DNA of 16,806 nucleotides from JBDRLU01 sp043812795 (GTDB lineage: Bacteria > Chloroflexota > Dehalococcoidia > Dehalococcoidales > UBA2162), in the NCBI GenBank assembly GCA_043812795.1, contig JBDRLU010000018.1, positions 1 through 16,806 of the forward strand, in the 5' to 3' direction. Of this stretch, positions 6,544 to 13,665 are shown one piece after another. Below the pieces are notes generated by a model that saw only the letters and a list, made by a program, of their open reading frames with translations, was not told the DNA's origin and did not search any database. A program made the translations under genes and the position numbers. The stretch's first letter is position 1, and each line of letters opens with the position of its first letter.

Positions 6544-6569
6544 TTAGACAGCATGGGGGAGTATAAACG

Positions 6570-7763
6570 ATGAGAATCACGGTTGTCGGCTGCGGTCAGT
6601 GTGGAGGTAGAATCGCCGACGAGTTCTGCCGCCTCAGTATCAAAGCGCGCGTTCAGCGTGGTATCGAAATTACCGCCGGCGTGTTCGCCGTCAATACGGA
6701 TATCGCTGACCTGAGCGGACTGAAATACATCAAACCCGACTATCATCATCGAATTCTCATCGGCAATCAAAAGACCGGCGGTCATGGCGTCGGTAAAATC
6801 AATGAGCTTGGCGCCGAGGTCGCTCTCGAGGAAGGCGACAAAGTCATCGATGCTATCAGGGGCGAGACAGATTTTCCCGAGACCGACGCCTTCGTACTGA
6901 TCTCCAGCGCTGCCGGCGGTACCGGCTCCGGCGCCATACCGGCGCTGAGCCGAATAATCAAAGAGCGCTACCTCGAAAAACCGGTGTATAATATTATCGT
7001 TCTACCCTTTGCTCACGAAGAGTCAACGGAACAAAGAACCATTTACAATACCGCTACCTGTCTGAAATCTACTTATCTGGTGGCTGATGCTGTCTTTCTG
7101 GTCGATAATCAGCGGTTTGTGAAGAAGAATTTTTCTATCGGCGCCAATCTCACCAGAATCAACCGGGCTGTGGTCGAACCTTTTTACGACCTGCTCTGCG
7201 CCGGTGAAGAAAAGAAAATAGAGAATATCGGTTCCAAAATACTCGATGCCGGAGACATAATACAGACCTTGTCCGGATGGACGATAATCGGGCAGAGTAC
7301 GGTGAGAATACCCCGTTTCATATTTCCCTGGTTTCGCACTTCCTCCAAAAGCAGCCGTGATTTCCGTAACAAGGCCACGGAAACCAACCGGGGCCTTCGG
7401 GCGATGCACGGCGCCTTGAGCGAGTTATCGCTAAAATGTAATCCGGCTGATGCTCGAAGAGGTCTCTATCTCCTTTGTGCCCCGCCGAAAGAAATGAACA
7501 TGGAACTGATTAAGAACCTGGGGGCACTGATAAAAACGATGGCTACCGAGGCGGTCATCAGAACCGGCGACTATCCCAGAAATGAACACAACGTGAATGT
7601 CACCGTAATCCTGTCAGAACTGGCTAACGTAGGTAAAGTCATGGACTACTTCACCAGGGCGCTCAACTTTATCTATACCACCAGAAAAAGACGTGAAGGC
7701 GTCGCTCTCGAGCATAAAAGCCTCGAAGACACCTTCCGCGATATCCCTTCGCTGCTGCAATAG
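6570..7763 (+). CDS. CetZ-like tubulin/FtsZ-superfamily GTPase, paralog 1
   Basis: 397 residues. The nucleotide-binding half has GQCGGRIADEF (9-19), VNTDIADLSGL (41-51), RILIGNQKTGGHGVGKINE (61-79) and the tubulin/FtsZ signature GGTGSG (116-121). The T7 loop reads LDAGDIIQTL with acidic residues D226 and D229, at the place of LDFADV in FtsZ and DSSEI in CetZ, so GTP hydrolysis on polymerisation seems possible. Blocks such as AVNT-ADL-GL, GGHGVG-NELGAE and the AGEE stretch resemble archaeal CetZ more than FtsZ. After a variable charged segment, the tail ends DIPSLLQ, like the DIPxFL peptide by which FtsZ binds partners. It probably forms cytoplasmic filaments; a role in cell shape is inference. 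A paralog lies at 10741-11919. It is convergent with the 185-residue coiled-coil gene. Confidence 0.88.
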   Translation: MRITVVGCGQCGGRIADEFCRLSIKARVQRGIEITAGVFAVNTDIADLSGLKYIKPDYHHRILIGNQKTGGHGVGKINELGAEVALEEGDKVIDAIRGETDFPETDAFVLISSAAGGTGSGAIPALSRIIKERYLEKPVYNIIVLPFAHEESTEQRTIYNTATCLKSTYLVADAVFLVDNQRFVKKNFSIGANLTRINRAVVEPFYDLLCAGEEKKIENIGSKILDAGDIIQTLSGWTIIGQSTVRIPRFIFPWFRTSSKSSRDFRNKATETNRGLRAMHGALSELSLKCNPADARRGLYLLCAPPKEMNMELIKNLGALIKTMATEAVIRTGDYPRNEHNVNVTVILSELANVGKVMDYFTRALNFIYTTRKRREGVALEHKSLEDTFRDIPSLLQ

Positions 7764-7766
7764 TTA

Positions 7767-7788
7767 CTCAGGCAGCAAGTGGCCTGAG
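7767..7788. terminator. Possible terminator between convergent genes
   Basis: CTCAGGC and GCCTGAG form a 7-base-pair stem with an 8-base loop, placed 4 bases after the stop of the tubulin-like gene and 13 bases before the end of the convergent coiled-coil gene. The following T content (AAATTTTCTT) is weak, so termination efficiency is uncertain. Confidence 0.45.
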
Positions 7789-7800
7789 GAGGAAATTTTC

Positions 7801-8358
7801 TTATTGACCAGAAGCCCTGGTAAAAATCTTCCAGGCTTCCTCAATAGTCTGCGTCCGCTCTTCCCAAGCCTGCTCGATACTGTCTTTACGAACTTCCGAA
7901 GCCTGCTTTACGCTCTCGTCGAAAACCTCTCTGGCCTCTTCTTTAGCTCGGGCATATTCAGCCTCGGCCTGCTGGTCGGCTTCCTCGCGAGCTCTGGCCG
8001 CCTCGGCAATTGCGTCTTCGTAAGCTTCGTTAACCCTCGCTTCGATTTCTCTATAAGCGGCCTCAATCTGCATCTCATTTTCTTTGTAAGCCCGTGCCAC
8101 TTCCTTTTGCGCCTCAGCGTACACCGAGTAAGCTCGCTGTGCCTGGGCGAGAACATCGGCGAGAGCGCCACTCATACTCATTCTGTTTAAGGCCGGTGCC
8201 GGCGGTTGAGTCTGAACCGCACTCTTGACAGCCGACTCCCTTACTCTCCCTGCCATCTTGTTTAAAGCTGCCGCAGCCGCTTGCGCCTGAACAACGTTCC
8301 TCTCGGCTGGCTCCCGCTCCCCCCCGCCTGTTTTCTTAGCAACTTCTTTCGGACTCAT
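7801..8358 (-). CDS. Coiled-coil protein of 185 residues
   Basis: Residues 1 to about 60 are low-complexity and probably flexible, with two related segments, AAAALNKMAGRV and APALNRMSMSGA. From about 65 to 180 the sequence is one charged, alanine/glutamate-rich helix without proline or glycine, fit for a coiled coil, ending EEAWKIFTRASGQ. No membrane segment, signal peptide or enzyme motif. It starts 55 bases behind the 688-residue coiled-coil gene and has a very strong Shine-Dalgarno site AGGAGGTG (8364-8371), so it may be made in greater amount than its upstream partner. Its position between two tubulin-like genes suggests a scaffold, cross-linker or regulator of filaments. I do not recognise a named family. 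Confidence 0.75.
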   Translation of the reverse strand: MSPKEVAKKTGGGEREPAERNVVQAQAAAAALNKMAGRVRESAVKSAVQTQPPAPALNRMSMSGALADVLAQAQRAYSVYAEAQKEVARAYKENEMQIEAAYREIEARVNEAYEDAIAEAARAREEADQQAEAEYARAKEEAREVFDESVKQASEVRKDSIEQAWEERTQTIEEAWKIFTRASGQ

Positions 8359-8413
8359 GCAAACACCTCCTCTTATTTACCAAAATTAGTATCAAGTCTT
8401 TCCCGACTTTACT

Positions 8414-10480
8414 TCACTTTCGTGTTTCTTCGTTCTCTTCGTTCTCTTCTTCCTCTTCTGGCGGTGCATCACGACTGGCAGCAAACATTCTCGTCAGGGA
8501 TTCCAGACGGTTCTCAATCTTCTGACGTACCTCTTTATTGTCCTTCCCTTTCTCTTTAGGTTTAGCCTGGCCAGTCGTCTTACCTGCTTCACCTAGAGCA
8601 GTCGCCCCAACGCCAGCCGAGTCAGCCGCTACCTTCTCTTTATCTTTATTGCCATCTTTATTACCAGCAACGGCTTCCGTAACTACCTTACCGGCTGCCT
8701 CAACCGACTCGCGAGGGGGCACTCCGGCTGACGCCGTCTCCTTCATCGCTTCTTCAAACGCCTGTTTTGATGCCTGCAGGGCCTCGCTGGCCAATTTGTT
8801 TATCTCCTCCGACCAAGTCACTGTTTTGGCCTGTGGGGAAGCTATCGCTTCAGTTGCCTCCACAGCTCTGACCGCTTCTTGAGTACGGCCAATTGTTTCG
8901 GTGAAGGCTTTTATTGATGCCTCGGCAAACTCCCTGGCCGCCTTCTTCGACGCCTCGGTGACTTTGTTCATCATTACCATTGATGCTTCGGCTGCCTCCA
9001 GCACTGATTTGCTGACGCTTTCGATTCTATTCACGGCTTCCTGAGAAGCCCTGGCTGCTTCGTCAGCTGCTTTCCCGGTCATTCCCTTGATACTATCTCC
9101 TAGCTCTTTCACCAAGGCACTGGCCGCTTCGGCTCGTTCAACTGCCTCCTGGGCCGACTTCGCGGACATTTCGGTAATTTCGCGGGCTGTTTCCTTTGCC
9201 GCTTCGGCCGCACCCTGTACCGAACGATTGGCTTCATCAGTCGCCCTCGCCGATATTTCAGTAACTTCCTGAGTCGCCCGCCTCGCCGCTTCAGCCGCTG
9301 CCTGCGCCGAACGATTGGTTTCTTCGGCCGCCTTTGCCGACGTTTCAGCAACTTCCTGGGCAGCTTGCCTTGCTGTTGCGGCAATTTGCTGGGTCGCCTG
9401 CCTTGCTGCTTCAACTGCATCCTGCGCCGAGCGATTGGCTTCCTCGGTCACTTTGGCGGACGTTTCAGCAACCTCCTGGACAGCTTGCCTTGCCGTCTCA
9501 ACAATCTCATGGGCGGCCTGCCTCGCCGCTTCAGCCGCATCCTGCGCCGAGCGATTGGCTTCATCAGTCGCCTTCACTGACATTTCAGCAAATTCTGTGG
9601 CCGTTTGTCTGGAAGTTTCGGCGGCACCCTGCGCCGAACGGTTGGCCTCCTCGGCCCTGGCCGCAGCCTCTTGGGCAGCTACAGTGGCTGCCTGAGCGGC
9701 CTGCTGGGCTGCTTTAGACGCTGCTTCCGCCTGGCTTATCGCCTCCTGAGAAGCATGGCTTACGGCTAGAGCGGCTTCCTCAGCTATCTTGCGAACCATA
9801 TCGGCCGCTGCCTGCGCCGAATTACCGGCCGCTTCAGTCCTCTCGATTACTCTCTCAAACGCTTTTCTGGCTGTCTCAATGGTTTCTTTCGCTGACTTGT
9901 TTATCTTCTCCGTCTTTTGTAAAGACTCCTGGGAATCCCGGCGGGCCGCGGCTAATGCCTCTTCGACGAGCTTCGCTGTATCCTCGGTCTGTTTGACTGT
10001 CTCATTAGAGAGGGCTTTAGCCTCCTCAGCCAGGTCCTTCGCCGAGGTAGCTATTTCCTCGATTCTGAGTATGCTCTGCTCGGACGCCCGTACCGTCTCT
10101 TCAGCCGTTTCCTGCGCCGAGCGGCCTATTACTTCCGTCCGGCCGATAGCTGCACTAAAACCATCCGATAGGTCCTGGACTGTTTCCTGAATTGATTTGA
10201 CGGTGAATTCGGCTTTATCAATTGCTTCGTCAAAAGTGCGTTTCGATAAGCCGAGAGACGCCTCCGCACGCCGGCCTATTTCTTCAGCCCGCTTGATTGC
10301 TTCCTGTGAGGCCCGAGCAGCTTCGTCAGCTGCTTTCTGGACCGATTTGCTTACTTCTTCGGCTCTAAGTAAGGCTTCCTGGGCCGACCTGGTCGCCGTT
10401 TCAGCCGCCTGGAGAGCCAACCGGCCCAATGCCTCAGCTTTTTCAACTGCTTTTTTAAATCCGCCGGCGTCTTCTTTCAT
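8414..10480 (-). CDS. Long alanine-rich coiled-coil repeat protein (688 residues)
   Basis: The first 548 residues contain no proline and no cysteine and are rich in A, E, K, R, S and Q, as in a continuous rod of helix. The motif SQEA(I/V/L)xRAE recurs along the rod. A central block holds tandem repeats around NRSAQ(D/A/G)AAEAAR; the serine of that motif falls at residues 282, 311, 351, 391 and 420, giving units of 29 and 40 residues. The difference is one 11-residue unit (ARQAxQEVAET), so a hendecad-type coiled coil is likely. The last 140 residues are lysine/glycine-rich and disordered, then a short helix VRQKIENRLESLTRMF and an acidic tail. No membrane segment or enzyme motif. It is the first gene of a minus-strand pair and diverges from the second tubulin-like gene. 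A structural or filament-associated role is inferred. Confidence 0.8.
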   Translation of the reverse strand: MKEDAGGFKKAVEKAEALGRLALQAAETATRSAQEALLRAEEVSKSVQKAADEAARASQEAIKRAEEIGRRAEASLGLSKRTFDEAIDKAEFTVKSIQETVQDLSDGFSAAIGRTEVIGRSAQETAEETVRASEQSILRIEEIATSAKDLAEEAKALSNETVKQTEDTAKLVEEALAAARRDSQESLQKTEKINKSAKETIETARKAFERVIERTEAAGNSAQAAADMVRKIAEEAALAVSHASQEAISQAEAASKAAQQAAQAATVAAQEAAARAEEANRSAQGAAETSRQTATEFAEMSVKATDEANRSAQDAAEAARQAAHEIVETARQAVQEVAETSAKVTEEANRSAQDAVEAARQATQQIAATARQAAQEVAETSAKAAEETNRSAQAAAEAARRATQEVTEISARATDEANRSVQGAAEAAKETAREITEMSAKSAQEAVERAEAASALVKELGDSIKGMTGKAADEAARASQEAVNRIESVSKSVLEAAEASMVMMNKVTEASKKAAREFAEASIKAFTETIGRTQEAVRAVEATEAIASPQAKTVTWSEEINKLASEALQASKQAFEEAMKETASAGVPPRESVEAAGKVVTEAVAGNKDGNKDKEKVAADSAGVGATALGEAGKTTGQAKPKEKGKDNKEVRQKIENRLESLTRMFAASRDAPPEEEEENEENEETRK
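9210..9660. repeat. Tandem coding repeat with 87- and 120-base periods
   Basis: The DNA motif CGA(A/G)CG(A/G)TTGG occurs at 9221, 9308, 9428, 9548 and 9635, with spacings 87, 120, 120 and 87. Both are multiples of three, so the coiled-coil frame is kept. Similarity between units extends over most of their length, showing growth by duplication. Confidence 0.85.
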
Positions 10481-10588
10481 TCAATCACCACTGGCAACGG
10501 ATGGGCAGACACCTGCCTCTGTTCTTGTAGCCCGCTTATCACCATCAGCATCATATTTCGGACAAAGCAGTCCTTTTCAAGTAGGCCT

Positions 10589-10618
10589 ATTATAGTAGAC
10601 AAATAACCTTAGATGCAA
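10589..10618 (-). promoter_or_regulatory. Putative promoter of the coiled-coil gene pair
   Basis: On the minus strand TTGCAT (10613-10618) is followed after 18 bases by a perfect TATAAT (10589-10594). The leader to the ATG at 10480 would be about 100 bases. It stands back to back with the promoter of the second tubulin-like gene, about 65 bases away. Confidence 0.6.
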
Positions 10619-10683
10619 CATAGGCAACATAGATAGTGACCTATTGTTTCAAAATAGTGAGCAGTTTGGCTAATCTTTCGACA

Positions 10684-10713
10684 TTGACACTCTAATCTAA
10701 GGTATGGTTAAAT
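10684..10713 (+). promoter_or_regulatory. Putative promoter of the second tubulin-like gene
   Basis: Consensus TTGACA (10684-10689), 18 bases, TTAAAT (10708-10713). The layout matches that before the first tubulin-like gene, including TGG directly before the -10 element and a G-run Shine-Dalgarno sequence (10730-10736) close to the ATG. Confidence 0.5.
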
Positions 10714-10740
10714 AACTCAGAGTACACGTGGGGGTGCAAA

Positions 10741-11919
10741 ATGAAATTAGTGGTCATTGGCCTGGGGCAATGCGGGTGCCGGGTAGCTGACGAGTTTGCC
10801 CGTCTGAACCACAAAGCTCAAAACCAGCGCGGACTTGAAATAGTCACGGGCGCTTTTGCCGTCAATACAGATGTCGCCGACCTAACGGGATTGTCTTATA
10901 TCAGTCAACACCATCAGCGCCGAATCCTCATCGGCGACCGTAAAGCGGGGGGCCACGGCGTCGGCAAAATCAATGAAAGAGCTGCTCAAATTGCCCGGGA
11001 AGACGGCGATAAAATAGTAAGTGCCCTGAGGACAATTAAGCATCCCTATGAGTCAGACGCTTTTCTGCTGATTGCATCGTCCGGTGGCGGGACCGGCTCC
11101 GGCTCATTGCCGGTTGTCACCAAAATGGTAAAGGACCGCTACGGGGATAAACCTGTTTACGCTCTCGTCGTGCTTCCTTTCGACCATGAAGAGACAACCG
11201 AAGAAAGGACCATCTATAACACGGCCACCTGCCTGAAATCAGTCAGTTCGGTAGCCGACGCCGTGATTCTGGTGAGCAACCAGCGCTATGTGACCAAAGA
11301 TGCTTCGCTTAGCCATAACCTGCATAAAATTAACCGGCAGATAGTGCAACCGTTCTATAGTCTGCTTTGTGCCGGGGAAGAGAAAAAAGCCAGGTATATC
11401 GGTGCCAAGGTCCTCGATGCGGGTGACATCATGCAGACGCTCATCGGTTGGACGGTAATCGGGTCGGGTAAAACAGAACTGCCGTTCTTCCATCTCTCTC
11501 TCCGCAGGAAAGACAACTTTAGAGACAAGAGTACCGAAACCCGCCGTGGCACAAAAGCCATGGACGAAGCTATCAGTGAACTATCAGTGCCCTGCAAGCC
11601 CGAGGATGCCAATCGGGCTTTATACCTGATAACCGGGCCGAACAAGGAAATGAACATCAGCTTGATTAAGGAACTGGGCGATTATCTGCGCGACCTGACC
11701 CCCAACGCTATCATCCGTAACGGTGATTATCCCAGAGAAAGAGGGCATCTTACCGTGACGGTAATGCTGTCAGCCTTGGGTGATATTGCCAAGGTAAGAG
11801 ACTACTATGCCAAATCAACCAAGCTGATGCCAGAATACGAAAAAAGACAAAAAGCCGCCGAGGATAAACTGAAAGAAATAGACGAAGCCGGGAAAGGGAT
11901 TCCGTCACTGCTGGGCTAA
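10741..11919 (+). CDS. CetZ-like tubulin/FtsZ-superfamily GTPase, paralog 2
   Basis: 392 residues, collinear with paralog 1 through residue 240 without gaps. It has GQCGCRVADEF (9-19), the full signature GGGTGSG (115-121), where paralog 1 has AGGTGSG, and LDAGDIMQTL with D226 and D229. Shared blocks include RILIG, GGHGVGKINE, RTIYNTATCLKS and LLCAGEEKK. The C-terminal domain has KEMNISLIKELG and NGDYPRERGHLTVTVML. A charged tail (about 365-385) ends GIPSLLG. The C-terminal IPSLL is therefore conserved between paralogs although the tails before it differ. Two similar but distinct GTPases may form mixed or competing filaments, as known pairs such as BtubA/B or FtsZ1/FtsZ2 do; which applies here is unknown. 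It diverges from the coiled-coil genes; the transporter that follows is on the same strand. Confidence 0.88.
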   Translation: MKLVVIGLGQCGCRVADEFARLNHKAQNQRGLEIVTGAFAVNTDVADLTGLSYISQHHQRRILIGDRKAGGHGVGKINERAAQIAREDGDKIVSALRTIKHPYESDAFLLIASSGGGTGSGSLPVVTKMVKDRYGDKPVYALVVLPFDHEETTEERTIYNTATCLKSVSSVADAVILVSNQRYVTKDASLSHNLHKINRQIVQPFYSLLCAGEEKKARYIGAKVLDAGDIMQTLIGWTVIGSGKTELPFFHLSLRRKDNFRDKSTETRRGTKAMDEAISELSVPCKPEDANRALYLITGPNKEMNISLIKELGDYLRDLTPNAIIRNGDYPRERGHLTVTVMLSALGDIAKVRDYYAKSTKLMPEYEKRQKAAEDKLKEIDEAGKGIPSLLG

Positions 11920-11982
11920 CGGACGGGGATAATCCCTACTTTGAATATATCCCACTTCGCCAGAAACCTTCCAGTGAAGTGA

Positions 11983-12138
11983 GAGGCATTCTATATCAAT
12001 AGTCGGGGTGGGCGCTACATCGCCAAGACACTCGGTGGCATCTTCTACGGGTGGTGGATAGTTGTTGCTTCCTTCCTTACTTTTCTCATTTGCGGCGGGG
12101 TAATCTACTACGGTTTTACCGCCTTCTTTAACCCGATT
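11983..12138 (+). other. In-frame N-terminal part of the transporter lacking a standard start codon
   Basis: The transporter frame is open from 11983, right after an in-frame TGA at 11980-11982. It encodes YGWWIVVASF and the first membrane helix (about 12043-12120), typical for this transporter family. No ATG, GTG or TTG occurs in frame before 12139. An ATC at 11995 has GAGAGG 8 bases upstream and may be a non-standard start. Alternatively a GTG (11974) was cut off by the TGA, or there is a sequence error. Confidence 0.6.
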
Positions 12139-13302
12139 ATGGACGAGTTCGGCTGGAGTGCCACCGAGCTTTCTTTTGCCTTTTCCCTGCGCGGCCTTGA
12201 ATCCGGGCTGTTAGCTCCAGTCATCGGTTTTCTTACTGACCGCCTAGGGGTGAGAAAGGTCACCGTCTTCGGCTGGGCGGTCGCCGGGCTGGGGTTCATC
12301 TTGACCAGCCGCGCCCATTCTCTCTGGGCGTTCTACGGTGCCTTTGCCTTACTTTCTCTCGGTGGAAGCTGCGGAATTAGTACCCCGTACGTGGCCGTAG
12401 CCAACTGGTTTGCCAGAAAACGCACCTGGGTGATGGCCCTCATGTCGACCGGTTTTGCTTTCTCGGGAGCAATGGGGCCGGTGCTGGTCTGGCTTATCAA
12501 CCAGTATGGCTGGCGGGATGCTCTTTTCATCCTGGGTATCGCCATTTGGGTTGTCGGCGCCCCACTCGGTCTGGTATTGCGCCACCGCCCCGAACCTTAT
12601 GGTTATCTCCCCGACGGCGGCCGGACCACGCCGACCCAAACGGGTAGTCCGGAGGCATCTACCCCGACCGTAACCCCGCCCCCGCTAACCGGGCTCACCA
12701 CCCGCCAGGCGTTAGCCACACGCGCCTTCTGGATGCTTTTTATTTTCGGTGTTTTGTCCGGCTTTGTCCAGAGTGCCCTTAATGTCCATGAGATGCCCTA
12801 CCTCGTCAGTATCGGCATATCACGGCAACTGGCCGGCTGGGTTATCCTGGGAATCACCGGCTTCAGTCTCATCGGTCGTCTTGGCTTCGGCTGGGCCGGA
12901 GATATCTACGACAAAAGATACCTGCTGGCAATAGGAGCGGTGTTACAACTGCTGGGTACGTTTATTTTTGCTTACCTCAGCCATCCCTGGATGCTTTTAC
13001 CTTTCCTGTTACTGTACGGGCCGGGCTATGCTTCCCAGATACCGTTGTACCCGGCGATACGGGCTGACCTCTTCGGCTTGAAAAATTATGCCACCATCGG
13101 CGGACTGGTGGCCATGAGCTGGACTATCTGTGGCATCGTGGCACCGCTGCTGGCCGGCTGGGTCTTTGACGTTACCGGAAGCTATCGTCCCATCTGGCTC
13201 GCCTATGCTATCGCCTCGGCTGTAGCTATTCCCTTTGTGCTGATGATAAAACGCCAGGAAGGAATCAGTAAGAGCCAAGCCGATGCCTTACCGGCAAACT
13301 GA
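12139..13302 (+). CDS. Major facilitator superfamily transporter, monocarboxylate/oxalate-formate type
   Basis: 387 residues from the first available ATG, but the family's first helix lies upstream in the same frame, so the true protein is probably about 430 residues with twelve helices. The loop between helices 2 and 3 reads GFLTDRLGVRKV, the MFS signature (GxLxDRxGxRR). A second, weaker copy after the central loop is GWAGDIYDKRYL. The central loop is rich in P and T (residues about 160-180). The combination of YGWWIVVASF, NPIMDEFGW and ANWFARKRTWVMALM is typical of the oxalate:formate antiporter / monocarboxylate transporter branch, so a small organic anion is the likely cargo; the exact substrate cannot be told. 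It begins about 75 bases behind the second tubulin-like gene and may share its transcript. No functional link to the tubulins is evident. Confidence 0.85.
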   Translation: MDEFGWSATELSFAFSLRGLESGLLAPVIGFLTDRLGVRKVTVFGWAVAGLGFILTSRAHSLWAFYGAFALLSLGGSCGISTPYVAVANWFARKRTWVMALMSTGFAFSGAMGPVLVWLINQYGWRDALFILGIAIWVVGAPLGLVLRHRPEPYGYLPDGGRTTPTQTGSPEASTPTVTPPPLTGLTTRQALATRAFWMLFIFGVLSGFVQSALNVHEMPYLVSIGISRQLAGWVILGITGFSLIGRLGFGWAGDIYDKRYLLAIGAVLQLLGTFIFAYLSHPWMLLPFLLLYGPGYASQIPLYPAIRADLFGLKNYATIGGLVAMSWTICGIVAPLLAGWVFDVTGSYRPIWLAYAIASAVAIPFVLMIKRQEGISKSQADALPAN

Positions 13303-13397
13303 GGGGAATTGTCAGAAGAGGTCAGGCTCTAAGTAAGAACCTACCATAAACGAACGGAGCTATGAGAATAGCAGTCTTTTAAAAAGGCCTGCTTGAT

Positions 13398-13405
13398 GCT
13401 ATAAT
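13398..13405 (+). promoter_or_regulatory. Extended -10 promoter of the leader transcript
   Basis: TGCTATAAT-type element: TG, one base, then a perfect TATAAT (13400-13405). The -35 position holds only a weak TTTTAA. The expected start of transcription is near 13412, 18-25 bases before a strong Shine-Dalgarno site. Confidence 0.6.
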
Positions 13406-13438
13406 GCTCAGGAAAGAAATGGAGAGGAGGTGAGAGTA

Positions 13439-13471
13439 ATGGCTTGTGCCCAGCGTCTTTATTGCACCTGA
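13439..13471 (+). CDS. Possible 10-residue leader peptide
   Basis: ATG to TGA encoding MACAQRLYCT. It has one of the best Shine-Dalgarno sites in the window (AGGAGGTGA, 13427-13434) at correct spacing, so ribosomes should initiate here. The last sense codons (TGC ACC) are the left arm of the alternative hairpin. Two cysteines might make it responsive to cysteine or redox state, but that is speculation. Confidence 0.4.
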   Translation: MACAQRLYCT

Positions 13472-13569
13472 ATTTGACCCGCACTGTCTGGTGCAGGTTC
13501 TGCACCGGCCATTTCTCGAAGAACCTCTGTTTCCATAAGGAGCACAGGGACTTAGCTATGGCATTTTAG
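13444..13569 (+). CDS. Possible 41-residue Cys/His-rich small protein (TTG start)
   Basis: This frame, shifted relative to the leader peptide, runs to TAG at 13567-13569 and contains WCRFCTGH, then CFHKEH, a Cys/His spacing that could bind zinc. The only in-frame starts are TTG codons; the one at 13444 is about 13 bases from the Shine-Dalgarno site, longer than usual. It competes with the leader-peptide and RNA readings of the same stretch. Confidence 0.3.
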   Translation: MCPASLLHLNLTRTVWCRFCTGHFSKNLCFHKEHRDLAMAF

Positions 13570-13591
13570 CCAGCGGGCGATAGTAGCCGTT

Positions 13592-13630
13592 AAAGCGATG
13601 GTACGGAGTTTCTTCGACCATCGCTTTTTT
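13592..13630 (+). terminator. Strong intrinsic terminator before the dehydratase operon
   Basis: AAAGCGATGGT (13592-13602) and ACCATCGCTTT (13617-13627) form an 11-base-pair perfect stem with a 14-base loop, ending in a run of six T. It lies about 35 bases before the dehydratase ATG, so operon expression from the upstream promoter requires read-through. Confidence 0.85.
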
Positions 13631-13665
13631 ATTACCGCTCAATCAAAAAGGAGAATCGAATTTAA

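Larger units (their letters stand above)
13412..13630 (+). ncRNA. Structured leader or small RNA upstream of the dehydratase operon
   Basis: The 363 bases between the transporter and the dehydratase hold a self-contained unit: extended -10 promoter, about 220 transcribed bases and an intrinsic terminator placed just before the dehydratase Shine-Dalgarno site. A 9-base-pair hairpin with a GTT loop forms between 13488-13496 and 13500-13508. Its left arm can instead pair with TGCACC at 13463-13468, inside the tiny frame 13439-13471. Such mutually exclusive pairing is a mark of attenuators. I recognise no known riboswitch class or 6S RNA. It may be an attenuator leader, a stand-alone small RNA or a tiny mRNA. 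Confidence 0.5.

Noticed and set aside
7140..7175. NLTRINR (and NLHKINR in paralog 2) looked like a T7 loop that had lost its catalytic acidic residues.
   Set aside because: Alignment by eye with FtsZ and CetZ places this in helix H7; the real T7 loop is LDAGDI, 30 residues later, with both aspartates kept in both paralogs.
9210..9660. Regularly spaced repeats that might be a CRISPR array.
   Set aside because: Spacings are 87 and 120 bases, units are similar along most of their length and lie in one open coding frame; there are no unique spacers.
9315..9717. Plus-strand open frames across the coiled-coil gene.
   Set aside because: They arise from the repetitive, stop-poor composition of the antisense strand; their products are low-complexity A/S/C- or L/P-rich and lack ribosome binding sites.
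13439..13569. Reading the TGA after MACAQRLYCT as selenocysteine, given the YedF-like gene nearby.
   Set aside because: Continuing that frame meets another TGA two codons later and gives no plausible protein.
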